Numbered from the stretch's first letter, positions 1 through 7,965 are shown. The stretch: 27,699 bases of DNA from Nitrospira sp. UBA5698 (GCA_002420115.1 DIHK01000015.1:1-27699); one strand, 5' to 3'. Translations and numbers: made by a program. Notes: generated by a model from the letters alone, not told the origin.

Positions 1-147
1 ACTCATGCCCAATTCGGCGGCCAAGTCATCCATGCTCACGGAGCGGAACCCGTGGGCAAGAAATTGTCGCCGCGCCACGGCGACTACTCTTCGAGTAGCA
101 GCTTGATCGACCGATGGTTCTTGCGGTTTAGACTTTCGAGTTGGCAT
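1..147 (-). CDS. TetR/AcrR-family transcriptional regulator, N-terminal part only
   Basis: The reverse strand from 147 reads ATG followed by 48 further codons with no stop, running off the window edge. The peptide begins MPTRKSKPQEP and contains RRQFLAHGFRSVSMDDLAAELG, which fits the N-terminal helix-turn-helix of TetR/AcrR repressors (A-x-x-x-F-x-x-x-G-F-x-x-x-S-M-x-x-L-A). Such proteins bind operators as dimers and respond to a small ligand through a C-terminal domain that is outside this window. No strong Shine-Dalgarno is seen just before the ATG, but a good promoter lies upstream (182-209). The downstream sigma-54 activator is on the same strand and points at it. Target genes are unknown; the detoxification block at 4.5-9 kb would be a typical TetR target but is not adjacent. 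Confidence 0.85.
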   Translation of the reverse strand, partial: MPTRKSKPQEPSVDQAATRRVVAVARRQFLAHGFRSVSMDDLAAELGMS

Positions 148-181
148 GGGCCCGAATAGGATCTATAGAAACTAATTGCGT

Positions 182-209
182 ATTATCAGTTTCCATGCAG
201 GCCTGTCAA
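182..209 (-). promoter_or_regulatory. Probable sigma-70-type promoter for the TetR gene
   Basis: On the minus strand a perfect -35 hexamer TTGACA (204-209) is separated by 16 bp from GATAAT (182-187, five of six matches to TATAAT). The predicted start of transcription is about 30 bp upstream of the TetR start codon at 147. It lies in the 102-bp gap after the sigma-54 activator gene, so the TetR gene can be expressed independently of that gene. Prediction from sequence only. Confidence 0.5.
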
Positions 210-249
210 ATCATTCTCCCGTATGGTTGATGCCGTTGAATTCAGGGCT

Positions 250-1809
250 CTACTCAGGACGAATGATGCCGAATTTCTGCATCTTGGATTGGAGCGTGGT
301 GCGCTTGACGCCTAGTCGAGCGGCAGCGCCAGAAGCCCCTCCAACGACCCACTTCGCTTCTTGCAAGGCGCGCAAGATGTGGTCGCGTTCGGCTTCCTCA
401 AGGGCCGTCATGGAAGAGTCCATCGAGTCGCTCGTGGTCTGCAGCTCACTGATTGGGACTTGCAGATCGGTTCCTTGCGTAAGGATGACCGACCGTTCCA
501 CCAGGTTTTCCAACTCACGGACATTACCTGGCCAGGCGTAGCGGGACAGGACCTCAAGCGTCTTGGCTGGTACGGACTGGATGTTCTTCTTCATACGCTG
601 AGCATAGTGCTGGGTAAAATATCGGACGAGGGTGGGAATGTCTTCCCGTCGATCACGCAGGGGAGGGACAGTCACTGGGAAAACGTTCAAGCGGTAGTAC
701 AAATCACTCCGAAACTGCTTTGCTTCTACCAAGGCCCTAAGATCCCGGTTCGTCGCCGCAATTAGCCGCACGTTCACCCTGATCGTCTTGGTACTCCCCA
801 ACCGCTCAAATTCCTGCTCCTGCAACACGCGAAGCAATTTCGATTGCAGCTCCAGCGGGATTTCCCCCACTTCATCGAGAAAGATCGTGCCTTTATCGGC
901 CAGCTCAAATCGTCCGGCTTTCTGCATGATGGCGCCGGTAAAAGCCCCTCGCTCATGTCCGAACAGCTCGCTCTCCAGAAGCCCAGTAGGAATCGCCGCA
1001 CAATTCAGCTTCACGAACGTCCGTTCGTTACGTCCACTGAGTCGATGGATGGCCCTGGCAATGAGCTCCTTCCCGGTGCCGGTTTCCCCTTGAATCAAGA
1101 CCGTCGAATCGGTTGGCGCCACAACCTCTACTTGTTTCAGCACCTGCTTTAAGGCATCACTGTCGCCGATGATGTCCTCAAAGCCGTGCTCGAGGCGAAG
1201 TTCCTCTTCAAGGTACAGTTTTTCCTTCGCTAGTTTGTCCTTGAGTTGAGCGATCTCTTGAAACGCCAGCGCATTCTCCACGGCGACGGCGACCGGATTT
1301 GCCACTTGTTGAAGGAACTCCAGGTCTGCTTCGCTATAAGCCTCTTTCTCCAAACTCACAAATCCCATCGCCCCCAACCGACGTGCCCCCGTGGTCAGCG
1401 GCACGAAGCAGAATGAGCGGGACTCATCTTCCTGCATACAACGGAGAACCTTGGGCCATCGCGTTTCAGCGGAGACATCCGGGACCAGCACAGACTGTTG
1501 GGTCTGCCAGACCAATCCAGCCGGCGTCTCATCAAGAGACTCCTCATGCCCGCCGACCAGATCGGCCGGCACATTGGCCTGAACGGTGTGCAACCGCATC
1601 ATGTTCTTGATGGGATCATACAAGGAGAGCCCGACGAAATTGACTCGCACCACGCGAGGTAGGCGCTGGGCAATCTCCCGAAAGAGTTCGTCGAGATCTC
1701 GATGCGCTGAAATAGCCTGCGCGACTTCCAGCAGGGCTTGATACCGTTCTGCTAACGTTTCACAAGGAGAGATGGGCGATCGGTCCATAGATAGAGCAGT
1801 ATGAACCAT
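250..1809 (-). CDS. Sigma-54-dependent transcriptional activator with GAF sensor domain (FhlA/NtrC class)
   Basis: The protein is a bacterial enhancer-binding protein that would use ATP hydrolysis to open sigma-54 RNA polymerase complexes. Counting from the upstream TTG (1827), a GAF domain spans about residues 45-185, a short coiled linker 190-212, and the AAA+ domain 218-445. The latter has Walker A GETGTGKE (247-254), the sigma-54 contact loop GAFTGA (294-299), Walker B TIFLDEVG (314-321) and WPGNVRELENL (432-442). A Fis-type helix-turn-helix closes the protein (about 480-525). The architecture resembles FhlA with one GAF domain and no receiver, so it probably senses a small molecule or redox state rather than phosphorylation. 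I place the start at the ATG at 1809, preceded closely by AAGG; TTG at 1827 would add six residues and has no ribosome site. No sigma-54 target gene is evident here, and I saw no clear -24/-12 promoter in the window. Confidence 0.93.
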   Translation of the reverse strand: MVHTALSMDRSPISPCETLAERYQALLEVAQAISAHRDLDELFREIAQRLPRVVRVNFVGLSLYDPIKNMMRLHTVQANVPADLVGGHEESLDETPAGLVWQTQQSVLVPDVSAETRWPKVLRCMQEDESRSFCFVPLTTGARRLGAMGFVSLEKEAYSEADLEFLQQVANPVAVAVENALAFQEIAQLKDKLAKEKLYLEEELRLEHGFEDIIGDSDALKQVLKQVEVVAPTDSTVLIQGETGTGKELIARAIHRLSGRNERTFVKLNCAAIPTGLLESELFGHERGAFTGAIMQKAGRFELADKGTIFLDEVGEIPLELQSKLLRVLQEQEFERLGSTKTIRVNVRLIAATNRDLRALVEAKQFRSDLYYRLNVFPVTVPPLRDRREDIPTLVRYFTQHYAQRMKKNIQSVPAKTLEVLSRYAWPGNVRELENLVERSVILTQGTDLQVPISELQTTSDSMDSSMTALEEAERDHILRALQEAKWVVGGASGAAARLGVKRTTLQSKMQKFGIIRPE

Positions 1810-1953
1810 CGCCCTTGGACTGCTCAAGAGGTCGGGGAAACGAATGACTGCCCCCTTCTGCCTCGGCGCTTGCCTCTCTTATTTCGCAAGCGAATGACGT
1901 TTCACGCTTGGGGCGACGCGTAAACAACGCCGGTGGGCGTTTTCAACAGCCGG

Positions 1954-2190
1954 CTACAACTTCTGATGCGTACCGTCGCAATAAGGCGGCGTTTTCGTGT
2001 GCTTACACTGACACAACGCCACTTCCTTGGTCTCATCGATGGTAAATTCCAGAGGCTCGAACCCAGTGCCTTCATGGGCTCCATCGCAAAACGGCTGGTC
2101 CCTCGATCGTCCACAGGTACACCAGTAATAGGTCCCTGCCTCCAAGGTCAGTACGTCGGGCTCCTTTGCTGCAATGCGTGGTTGTCCCAT
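1954..2190 (-). CDS. Two-domain CDGSH iron-sulfur protein (78 aa)
   Basis: This small protein contains two zf-CDGSH motifs in tandem: C-T-C-x10-FCDGAH in the first half and C-Q-C-x10-YCDGTH in the second. Each three-Cys/one-His set is the known ligand pattern of a redox-active, acid-labile [2Fe-2S] cluster of the mitoNEET/CISD superfamily, so the protein should carry two clusters. Family members are linked to electron transfer or iron/redox homeostasis; the partner here is unknown. The ATG at 2190 has a strong Shine-Dalgarno (GGAGGT, spacing about 6 nt). The gene is divergent from the KefB-like antiporter and is followed on its own strand by the sigma-54 activator after 144 bp. Confidence 0.92.
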   Translation of the reverse strand: MGQPRIAAKEPDVLTLEAGTYYWCTCGRSRDQPFCDGAHEGTGFEPLEFTIDETKEVALCQCKHTKTPPYCDGTHQKL

Positions 2191-2410
2191 GAGTGCACCT
2201 CCCTCTAAATGGTTGAGGCTGACTTGCGCGGCTGAGTATATCGTTTCAGGACTAACTTCGCACGTCCTCTTTCACGGTTTTCTTCGAGCACTCCCTCCTC
2301 TGGGACACATTGCGCAGCATTGTTCCCACGGTTTGTGGTATTTACCTTGCTCCAAATCGATCCTGACTCATGTCATTTATGAAGCGCCTGTGCGTGTCAG
2401 AGGGGTGGCT

Positions 2411-4111
2411 GTGCAACCCAATCCCGTCTTCTTTGTAGATCTTGCTATCGTATTCCTAGCCGCCGTCGCAGGCGGCACTCTCGCCCGGATGGCCGGGCAA
2501 CCGCTCATCCTCGGCTACGTCCTCGGCGGGATCGCGATTGGTCCCTTTACGCCAGGACCAACCATCTCAGAACCTCACGCCTTCGAGTTGTTTGCAGATA
2601 TCGGGGTGATTCTCTTGATGTTCTCAATCGGGCTCGAATTTTCCATCAAGGACCTCGCGCGGGTGAGATGGGTGGCCCTAGCAGGCGGACTGCTTGGCAT
2701 TCTGCTGTCGATCGGATTGGCCGTCGCGATGGGATCCCTGATCGGGTGGCCGATCATGCAAAGCATCGTGATCGGAGCCGTCACGTCCATCGCGAGCACC
2801 ATGGTCCTTGTCCGTCTCCTTGTCGACCGTGGAGAACTTCGTTCAGTGCATGGACGGATCATGATCGGCATCGTCCTGGTCGAGGATGTCGCCGTCGTGG
2901 CGATGACCGTGCTGATGCCGGCTCTCGGCGAATTTGACTCTGGACGGCTGCTGCTAATCGGTCAGGCCTTGGTAAAGGCCGTGCTCATTTTAGTGCCGCT
3001 TGGCTACCTGGGCGCCAAGGTGATTCCTTACATCTTGACGCACGTTGCCAGGACCCAGAACCAAGAACTGTTCCTTCTCGTCACACTCGCCATCAGCCTG
3101 GGAACTGCTGCGGTCACACAGGCGGTCGGATTGTCCCTCGCGTTGGGCGCCTTTCTGGCCGGCCTTATCATCAGCGCGTCGGAGTATGCGCACGAAACGT
3201 TGGCCCGACTGCTTTCGCTCCGTGATGCGTTCGTGGCACTCTTCTTTGTCACGATCGGCATTCTGATCGACCCACGAATCATCGTTGAGAACCTTGCGCT
3301 CCTTGCCGCGATGATCGGTTTGATTGTGGCCGGGAAGTTCTTGATCCGTGCCGGCATCGTGCGGCTGTCCGGATATTCCTGGGTGACGGCCATTCTCGTG
3401 GGGATCGGGCTCACACAAGTCGGTGAATTCTCGTTTGTCCTCATCCAGACAGCCCGGTCGGCAGGTCATATCGGCAGCGAACTGTACAACGCGACGCTGG
3501 CCGCCTCGCTCATCACGATTCTGATCAATGCGGCACTCGTTCGGTATGTGCCTGGGTGGATCGGTCGGAAACGGTTGGTCCGCGCTCAACTCGATACGTC
3601 ACCCTGGCCCCCGGAAGGCGAATTGCTCCATCAGCATGTCGTAGTCTGTGGATTTGGACGAGTCGGGAACTCGCTCGGAAAAGCGTTGGAAGCCTTTAAT
3701 CTTCCGTATGTGGTCATCGACCGAAACCCGGACACCATTCGTCGACTTCAGGGTCGGGGTACGCCCTGCCTCTATGGTGACGCCTCGCACCGCGAACTGC
3801 TGGTGAAAGCCGGAACGGCAGACGCATCTCTGATTATTGTCGCGTTGCCTGAGATTGACTCCGCGGCACTCGCCGTCGGTCGCATGCGTGATCTCAGTCC
3901 CAAAGTTCCAATTTTGGCCCGCGTGCACGGATCAGCAGAAGCGGAACGACTCAGTGCCCTTGGGGTAACGGAGGTGATACAACCTGACGTCGAGACCTCA
4001 GCAACACTCATCCGACATTCGTTGAGCTGGTTCGGGATACCGAAGGACCGAATTCTTGACTATGTGGAGCAATACCGGCGGTCCATGGAGACGAAACGTC
4101 AATCGAGTTAA
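2411..4111 (+). CDS. Monovalent cation:proton antiporter, CPA2 family with TrkA-N domain (KefB/YbaL-like)
   Basis: A 566-residue membrane protein. Residues 1-385 are a hydrophobic Na/H exchanger domain with about a dozen membrane segments, including the family signature stretch LGYVLGGIAIGPFTPG and GLSLALGAFLAGLI. Residues about 407-525 are a cytosolic TrkA-N/RCK nucleotide-binding domain starting HVVVCGFGRVG (G-x-G-x-x-G Rossmann loop) with an acidic residue after VVI. There is no recognisable TrkA-C domain. Family knowledge: K+ or Na+ efflux in exchange for protons, gated by NAD(H) or glutathione adducts; the cation cannot be read from sequence. I use GTG at 2411 because AGAGGGG lies 5 nt upstream and the membrane domain begins at once. 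The open frame reaches back to 2174, but this would cross the start of the divergent CDGSH gene and adds non-conserved sequence. Confidence 0.9.
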   Translation: MQPNPVFFVDLAIVFLAAVAGGTLARMAGQPLILGYVLGGIAIGPFTPGPTISEPHAFELFADIGVILLMFSIGLEFSIKDLARVRWVALAGGLLGILLSIGLAVAMGSLIGWPIMQSIVIGAVTSIASTMVLVRLLVDRGELRSVHGRIMIGIVLVEDVAVVAMTVLMPALGEFDSGRLLLIGQALVKAVLILVPLGYLGAKVIPYILTHVARTQNQELFLLVTLAISLGTAAVTQAVGLSLALGAFLAGLIISASEYAHETLARLLSLRDAFVALFFVTIGILIDPRIIVENLALLAAMIGLIVAGKFLIRAGIVRLSGYSWVTAILVGIGLTQVGEFSFVLIQTARSAGHIGSELYNATLAASLITILINAALVRYVPGWIGRKRLVRAQLDTSPWPPEGELLHQHVVVCGFGRVGNSLGKALEAFNLPYVVIDRNPDTIRRLQGRGTPCLYGDASHRELLVKAGTADASLIIVALPEIDSAALAVGRMRDLSPKVPILARVHGSAEAERLSALGVTEVIQPDVETSATLIRHSLSWFGIPKDRILDYVEQYRRSMETKRQSS

Positions 4112-4131
4112 TCAATCAGAACGTTGATGCA

Positions 4132-4473
4132 TTACTCCACTTCGATCGTGACTACCGCTTCGGTGCCCAGCGAGTCATGATTGTGACTTGCCGCCACAAG
4201 TTTGATCTCGTGGGTCCCACGGGTAAGCCCTTTGACCACACCGGCAAACACTCGTTGATACTCACCGTCCACATAACAATGGATGTGCGTGGCATCCATA
4301 CCCTTTGACAGTTTGTATCGCACCTTGACGGAATCCCCTTTTATCACCGAGCCCTGAGTCGGACTTATAATTGTGAGACGACTGCTATCGTCAGCGGCCG
4401 TCCAACCGATCGTGCCAAACCCTAATAAGAGCAGTCCGACCATCAGGGGCACCACTACGGCAATGCGAATCAT
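4132..4473 (-). CDS. Small exported protein of unknown function, Ig-like fold suspected
   Basis: A 113-residue protein with a clear Sec signal: charged MIR, then a hydrophobic core VVVPLMVGLLLLGFGTIG, with cleavage likely after WTAA near residue 27. The mature part has alternating beta-strand character (LTIISP, VKVRYKL, HEIKLVAA, EAVVTIEVE) like a single Ig-like or bacterial beta-sandwich domain. It has a histidine/cysteine patch (THIHC) and a second SHNHD, which could bind a metal, but that is speculation. The strong Shine-Dalgarno GAGGTGA supports the ATG at 4473. It is convergent with the antiporter gene and stands apart from the operon upstream. I do not recognise a named family with certainty. 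Confidence 0.75.
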   Translation of the reverse strand: MIRIAVVVPLMVGLLLLGFGTIGWTAADDSSRLTIISPTQGSVIKGDSVKVRYKLSKGMDATHIHCYVDGEYQRVFAGVVKGLTRGTHEIKLVAASHNHDSLGTEAVVTIEVE

Positions 4474-4491
4474 TTTTCACCTCAGAGACTG

Positions 4492-4503
4492 ATGATTAAT
4501 CAT
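4492..4503. promoter_or_regulatory. 12-bp perfect palindrome before the small exported-protein gene
   Basis: ATGATTAATCAT is self-complementary over its full length and lies 18 bp upstream of the start codon at 4473, where an operator would be expected. A -10-like TATGAT overlaps it on the minus strand, with only a poor -35 (TTGTGC) 16 bp further upstream. It could bind a dimeric regulator; AT-rich palindromes this short also arise by chance. Confidence 0.3.
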
Positions 4504-4572
4504 ACTCCCCGCAGAACCGGGCACAAGCCCGAGTTCACCGGCCAGCTATAGGCGTGCACCGCGCTGCTGAAA

Positions 4573-5019
4573 CTATAACTTCAACGCCTTGATCGGTGAG
4601 ACAACCGCCGCGGGGTTGTTCTTCCATATCGACTCATCCGCGTCAACGTAAAGCTCCACCTCATTCCCATCGGGATCCTTCAGATAGAGACTCTGGCTGA
4701 CTGTGTGGTCACTCATACCATCTATCGCGACTCCCGCCTGCTCCAACTCGTGCTTGGCCTGACCCAGCTCATCCAGGCTGTCACCGACTTTAATTCCAAT
4801 ATGGTAGAGCCCACGGCGACGGCCAGGAGGAGGCCCCGGAGCATCACCGACCTGAATCAACAAGAGTTCATGATGGGTCCGTCCGCATGTCAGCGCAGCG
4901 GCAGCTCCGTTAAAGATTCGCCCCACTTCTTTGAACCCCAAGAGGTCTCGATAGAAGCCGAGCGATCGCTGAAGATCCTTCACATAGAAGACCACATGGC
5001 CAAGATAATGCGCTTTCAT
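4573..5019 (-). CDS. VOC-superfamily protein (glyoxalase / extradiol-dioxygenase-like)
   Basis: A 148-residue single-copy VOC protein made of two beta-alpha-beta-beta-beta modules. Visible landmarks are GHVVFYVKDL with SLGFYRDLLGF in the first module, and YHIGIKV with LKDPDGNEVELY in the second. Histidines at GHVV, THHE and YHIG and the glutamate in NEVELY are in the positions used for metal binding in glyoxalase I and extradiol dioxygenases, so a metal-dependent enzyme is plausible. The substrate is unknown. I choose the ATG at 5019 (AAGGGG about 8 nt upstream); a GTG at 5028 is nearly on top of that ribosome site. The start is 5 bp after the stop of the preceding gene, so it is the last gene of the operon that begins with the FrnE gene. 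Confidence 0.87.
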   Translation of the reverse strand: MKAHYLGHVVFYVKDLQRSLGFYRDLLGFKEVGRIFNGAAAALTCGRTHHELLLIQVGDAPGPPPGRRRGLYHIGIKVGDSLDELGQAKHELEQAGVAIDGMSDHTVSQSLYLKDPDGNEVELYVDADESIWKNNPAAVVSPIKALKL

Positions 5020-5024
5020 CTGAC

Positions 5025-5450
5025 TCACCCCTTATAAGGAAGCGACTGTATCAGTAAGGCTCTAACGCCGGCATGCGCCAGCACAACATCAGGGCTTCGC
5101 TGCAAAGCATCGTAGTATTGTCGAGCAAACCCCTCGCCCTCTTCGGCCGGCAGCAACAGTCTCTGCGCAGACGCGAGTAGCTCTGGGATTTCATCACGAG
5201 ATGACGCTTCATCTGATTCGCTGAGTTCATCGAGCCTGGCAATCAATTGAGAGAGCGGGCGCAACCAGGCGAACCAGGCATCGTTCAACGCGAGTTGCAG
5301 AAACGCACCATTGGAGGGAATTCGTCCGTGCACGCGCTCATAGGCGACTCGCTCATCATCGAGAAGGGCTTTGTGTAGACGAAGCAGTCCTGTAAACAGA
5401 TTATCCAGAGAGGCGTCCCGGTTTCTTCGTACCTGCATCATGTCACTCAT
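5025..5450 (-). CDS. Conserved hypothetical protein (141 aa), mostly helical
   Basis: A soluble, helix-rich protein without signal peptide or membrane segment. Recognisable stretches are LLRLHKALLDDERVAYERVHG, NDAWFAWLRPLSQLIARLDEL and a C-terminal helix ending LLIQSLPYKG. I do not recognise a catalytic motif. It lies inside a tight operon, 15 bp after the SnoaL-like gene and 5 bp before the VOC gene, which suggests a function tied to the same stress or detoxification process. Ribosome-site placement is ambiguous: AAGGGG is only 1-2 nt from the first ATG but 10 nt from the ATG at residue 4, so the true start may be 5441. Confidence 0.75.
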   Translation of the reverse strand: MSDMMQVRRNRDASLDNLFTGLLRLHKALLDDERVAYERVHGRIPSNGAFLQLALNDAWFAWLRPLSQLIARLDELSESDEASSRDEIPELLASAQRLLLPAEEGEGFARQYYDALQRSPDVVLAHAGVRALLIQSLPYKG

Positions 5451-5465
5451 ACCCCTTTTAATCGC

Positions 5466-5837
5466 TTATGACTGTTTCCCCGTATCATAATAGAATCGTT
5501 CGTGAACGATCTTACCGTTGCGCCACTTGGCCACCGAAACTTGCTCGAGATGAACCGGCTGGCCATTCGTAGCAATGAAGTCCATGGCGGATTCATAGAA
5601 GGTCACGTTGTCGCCGATACCCGAAGCCGTGACCGTAAATCCTTTCCACTCTTTCACGCCGCTCAAGAACTGTTTTTCCCGCTCAATGTTCGCCGCGAGC
5701 CCTTTGGTTGGAGGATTGGCATTATCCTGCATCACGGTGTCGTTGTCGTAAAACTCGCTCATGGCATCGATGATTTTCCCTTGCCGGATGTAATCGAAGA
5801 GATTATTCAACCGCTGTTGTAGATCAGTCGTACTCAT
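5466..5837 (-). CDS. SnoaL-like / NTF2-fold protein
   Basis: A 123-residue protein with the NTF2-like cone fold pattern: N-terminal helices (LQQRLNNLFDYIRQGKII), the family-typical start MSEFYDNDTVMQD, the middle FLSGVKEWKGF, and C-terminal strands QVSVAKWRNGKIVHERFYYD. SnoaL-like proteins range from isomerases and cyclases to binding proteins, and many small ones are uncharacterised. The start is supported by AGGAG 8 nt upstream of the ATG at 5837. Its start overlaps the stop of the preceding VOC gene by 4 bp (ATGA), which indicates translational coupling. Function is probably linked to the oxidoreductase, VOC and pirin genes on the same strand. Confidence 0.87.
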   Translation of the reverse strand: MSTTDLQQRLNNLFDYIRQGKIIDAMSEFYDNDTVMQDNANPPTKGLAANIEREKQFLSGVKEWKGFTVTASGIGDNVTFYESAMDFIATNGQPVHLEQVSVAKWRNGKIVHERFYYDTGKQS

Positions 5838-6268
5838 AATCGTTTCTCCTGTTGTGGGCTACGAGTAAAAGCTATTCCAGCCTTTTGCACTTCTTGATAC
5901 GGCAACAGCCAGACCAGCGACTCATCGGACAGATCGCCGACTTGAATACGGTTGCCCCAGGGGTCGCGAAAGTCGCAGCGGAAGTCCGGGTGGAGCCTCA
6001 ATTTGTATTTTCTCGTCAACTTCCGTCGAACCTCTTTGATCTGCTGAGCATCGCGGACCATCAGCCCAAAGTGTTTGGTGCGATCCGGCTGCAAGGTCTC
6101 GACTTCAAAAATCGCCAGAAATTGATGCTCGCCCAGCTTGCACCAGACCGCGCCTTCCCCGCCGCGCAGCATCTTCAGGCCGAACACATCTTGATAGAAC
6201 TTCGCCGCCTTCCTCGCATCTGTCACTTCGATCACGACGTGGTTACAGCCATAGACTTGAACAGCCAT
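5834..6268 (-). CDS. VOC-superfamily protein (glyoxalase/bleomycin-resistance-like)
   Basis: A 144-residue VOC protein with landmarks NHVVIEV, KAAKFYQDVFGLKML, HFGLMVRD and FRDPWGNRIQVGDL. The last metal-ligand position, usually glutamate in the sequence G-N-x-[IV]-E, is glutamine here (GNRIQV), so metal binding may be altered and a non-catalytic binding role is possible. The ATG at 6268 overlaps the stop of the FrnE-like gene (TAATG), and its own stop overlaps the next start, so it is locked into the operon. It is not a close copy of the other VOC protein at 4573-5019. Confidence 0.88.
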   Translation of the reverse strand: MAVQVYGCNHVVIEVTDARKAAKFYQDVFGLKMLRGGEGAVWCKLGEHQFLAIFEVETLQPDRTKHFGLMVRDAQQIKEVRRKLTRKYKLRLHPDFRCDFRDPWGNRIQVGDLSDESLVWLLPYQEVQKAGIAFTRSPQQEKRL

Positions 6269-6942
6269 TACGCACCTGCCTTTCCGACCACCGAGCCGAC
6301 TTCGATCTCCATGAAAGCAGCTAAGAACTCCTCAGGAGGTTGTGCTCCGGAGAGCACAGAGGTTCCGTTGATCACGAAATAGGGAACCGCTCGAATCCCC
6401 AAACGACGACCTGCGGCTTCTTCCGCCTGTACCTCGTTGCCCCCCTCATCGCCAGCCAGAAATGCCTCGATTGCTGTTCGATCAAGCCCTACATCAGCTG
6501 CAGCTTGAGCGAGTGTCTCGACGTTTCCAATATCGCTACCCTCGACAAAATAGCGTCGAAAGAGCATCTCGACCATCTCATCCTGCTTACCCTAATGCCC
6601 TGCCATCCAGATGAGGCGATGTGCGGCAAAGGTATTGGGCGTACGCGCAATCCGATCAAATGCGAATGGGATGCGTTCTGCAGTTCCTGCTGCCGCAACG
6701 TGGTCATAGATCGATTGAGCTGCCTCAGGGCCACCGAACTTCGCTTCAAGGTACCGGCGTCGCTCCATCCCCTGTTCCGGCATCGTGGGATTCAGCTGAA
6801 ATGGCCGCCAGCATACTTTTGCCTTCACCTTATCCACTACTTGCTGCAACGCCCGCTCAAGCCGTCGTTTCCCCACATAGCACCATGGGCAGATCACATC
6901 CGAGTAGACGTCGATGCAGAGTGCTGTGGCTTGATCACTCAT
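6268..6942 (-). pseudogene. FrnE-type DsbA-family oxidoreductase interrupted by one in-frame amber codon
   Basis: One reading frame covers 6942 to 6268 and encodes a complete FrnE-like 2-hydroxychromene-2-carboxylate isomerase/DsbA-fold protein of about 224 codons, with CPWC in DVICPWCYVG near residue 17. A TAG stop sits at 6592-6594 between IWMAGH and GKQDEMVE, exactly where homologues continue without a break, usually with Q or E. No frameshift is needed: the second half (VEMLFRRYFVEG, VPYFVINGTSVLSGAQPPE) follows in the same frame. A single C-to-T change in CAG would explain it. As written the cell would make a 116-residue N-terminal piece holding CPWC, or reinitiate at ATG 6576 next to the stop. 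Alternatives are a sequencing error or amber readthrough. The start has GGGGTGG upstream. FrnE of Deinococcus is a disulfide isomerase linked to oxidative stress. Confidence 0.85.
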
Positions 6943-6973
6943 TCTTATCCACCCCTATCTGCATGTCCTCCCC

Positions 6974-7005
6974 AACGAGATACGCTTCACCTTTCACGAG
7001 TGACG
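6974..7005. repeat. Short dispersed repeat, copy at the 3' end of the pirin gene
   Basis: The 17-nt sequence AACGAGATACGCTTCAC (6974-6990) recurs exactly at 8007-8023. It is followed by a second shared word, ACGAGTGACG (6996-7005), whose reverse complement occurs at 7966-7975. The element lies between the pirin stop and the FrnE-like start and, with the copy at 7966-8038, brackets the pirin gene. No target-site duplication was identified. Confidence 0.7.
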
Positions 7006-7008
7006 CGT

Positions 7009-7893
7009 TCATGACAGATGCCCCATCTTGCCCGCCTTGTAATCCTCAACCGCCTGGACAAGTTCAAGTTTGGTATTCATGACAAACGGACCATAGCGCG
7101 CGATCGGCTCCCCGATCGGTTGACCGCTCAAGATCAAAAGTCGGCTGTCTTCACGGGCTTCGATGACCACCGACGCCCCGTGCCGCTTGCACACAATCAA
7201 CTCCGCCTCTCCGGCATCGCTCGAGCCGTTTGCCGACACCAGGCCCTGCAGCACGAAAAGAGCCGTGTTATGCCCATCCGAGAACGGAAGCTCCGCACGT
7301 CCGCCGGCTCTCAAGGTCAGATCATAGAGCTCGATAGGCGTCACCGTACGGGCCGGCCCCTTATGCCCCTGGAATATGCCGGCAATCACACGGAGATGAC
7401 CTGCTCCGCCGACTAGCTCAACCTTTGGAATCTGGGCATTCAGAATGGTCTGGTAGCCCGGCGCCGACATTTTTCTGGACCGCGGTAAATTCACCCAGAG
7501 TTGGATCGCCTGAAAGGTCCCACCTTTCTTTGCCCAATCGGCCTCATGCAGCTCTTCATGCACGACGCCGGAGGCGGCCGTCATCCATTGGACATCACCC
7601 GGCCCGATTACCCCCGCATTGCCGGCAGAATCGCGATGGGCCACGGCCCCCTGGTACATGATCGTCACCGTTTCAAACCCTCGATGCGGGTGCTCACCGA
7701 CACCGCGAGGATGCTCGGTCGGCTCAAACGCCTGTGGCCCCGCATAGTCCAACAAGAGAAACGGATCGACAGCCTGGTCCAGCTCGTTGCTTGGGAAGAG
7801 ATTACGTACAGGAAATCCATCTCCGACCATATGAGCTGATCCTGGGCGATAGACTCCGAGCACCTCTTTAGGAACCAACGTACTAGCTGTCAT
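7009..7893 (-). CDS. Pirin family protein (bicupin, possible quercetinase)
   Basis: A 294-residue bicupin. The N-terminal cupin holds the pirin metal-ligand set: H68 and H70 in GEHPHRGFETVT, and H112 and E114 in GVVHEELHE, with the same spacing as human pirin (two His, about 42 residues, His-x-Glu). The C-terminal Pirin_C cupin includes the stretch LPFSDGHNTALFVLQG. Bacterial pirins bind iron; some oxidise quercetin and others modulate enzymes or regulators under oxidative stress. The ATG at 7893 has an ideal AGGAGG 7 nt upstream; the frame stays open to 8001, but that extension reaches into a repeat and is not conserved-looking. It is flanked on both sides by related repeats and lies 66 bp before the FrnE-like gene. 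Confidence 0.93.
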   Translation of the reverse strand: MTASTLVPKEVLGVYRPGSAHMVGDGFPVRNLFPSNELDQAVDPFLLLDYAGPQAFEPTEHPRGVGEHPHRGFETVTIMYQGAVAHRDSAGNAGVIGPGDVQWMTAASGVVHEELHEADWAKKGGTFQAIQLWVNLPRSRKMSAPGYQTILNAQIPKVELVGGAGHLRVIAGIFQGHKGPARTVTPIELYDLTLRAGGRAELPFSDGHNTALFVLQGLVSANGSSDAGEAELIVCKRHGASVVIEAREDSRLLILSGQPIGEPIARYGPFVMNTKLELVQAVEDYKAGKMGHLS

Positions 7894-7965
7894 GATGCCC
7901 TCCTTGCTCCTCGTCACCCATGCATGTTTTTTCCGCACGTACCGAGTCGGCGCCACAACCGTATT

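Noticed and set aside
1867..1892. CGCTTGC/GCAAGCG hairpin with 12-nt loop as a terminator
   Set aside because: The stem is only 7 bp and no T-run follows on either strand.
2174..2410. N-terminal extension of the antiporter open frame
   Set aside because: It overlaps the divergent CDGSH gene start and is not membrane-like; GTG 2411 has a good ribosome site.
4518..4531. CGGGC/GCCCG hairpin as a terminator of the VOC operon
   Set aside because: A 5-bp stem with no T-run is too weak.
6592..6594. TAG as a pyrrolysine codon
   Set aside because: No pyl genes are in the window, there is no reason for this residue in FrnE, and a point mutation is simpler.
6340..7014. Long plus-strand open frame opposite the FrnE-like gene
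   Set aside because: It is a shadow frame: its peptide has no family features, while the minus frame is FrnE-like throughout.
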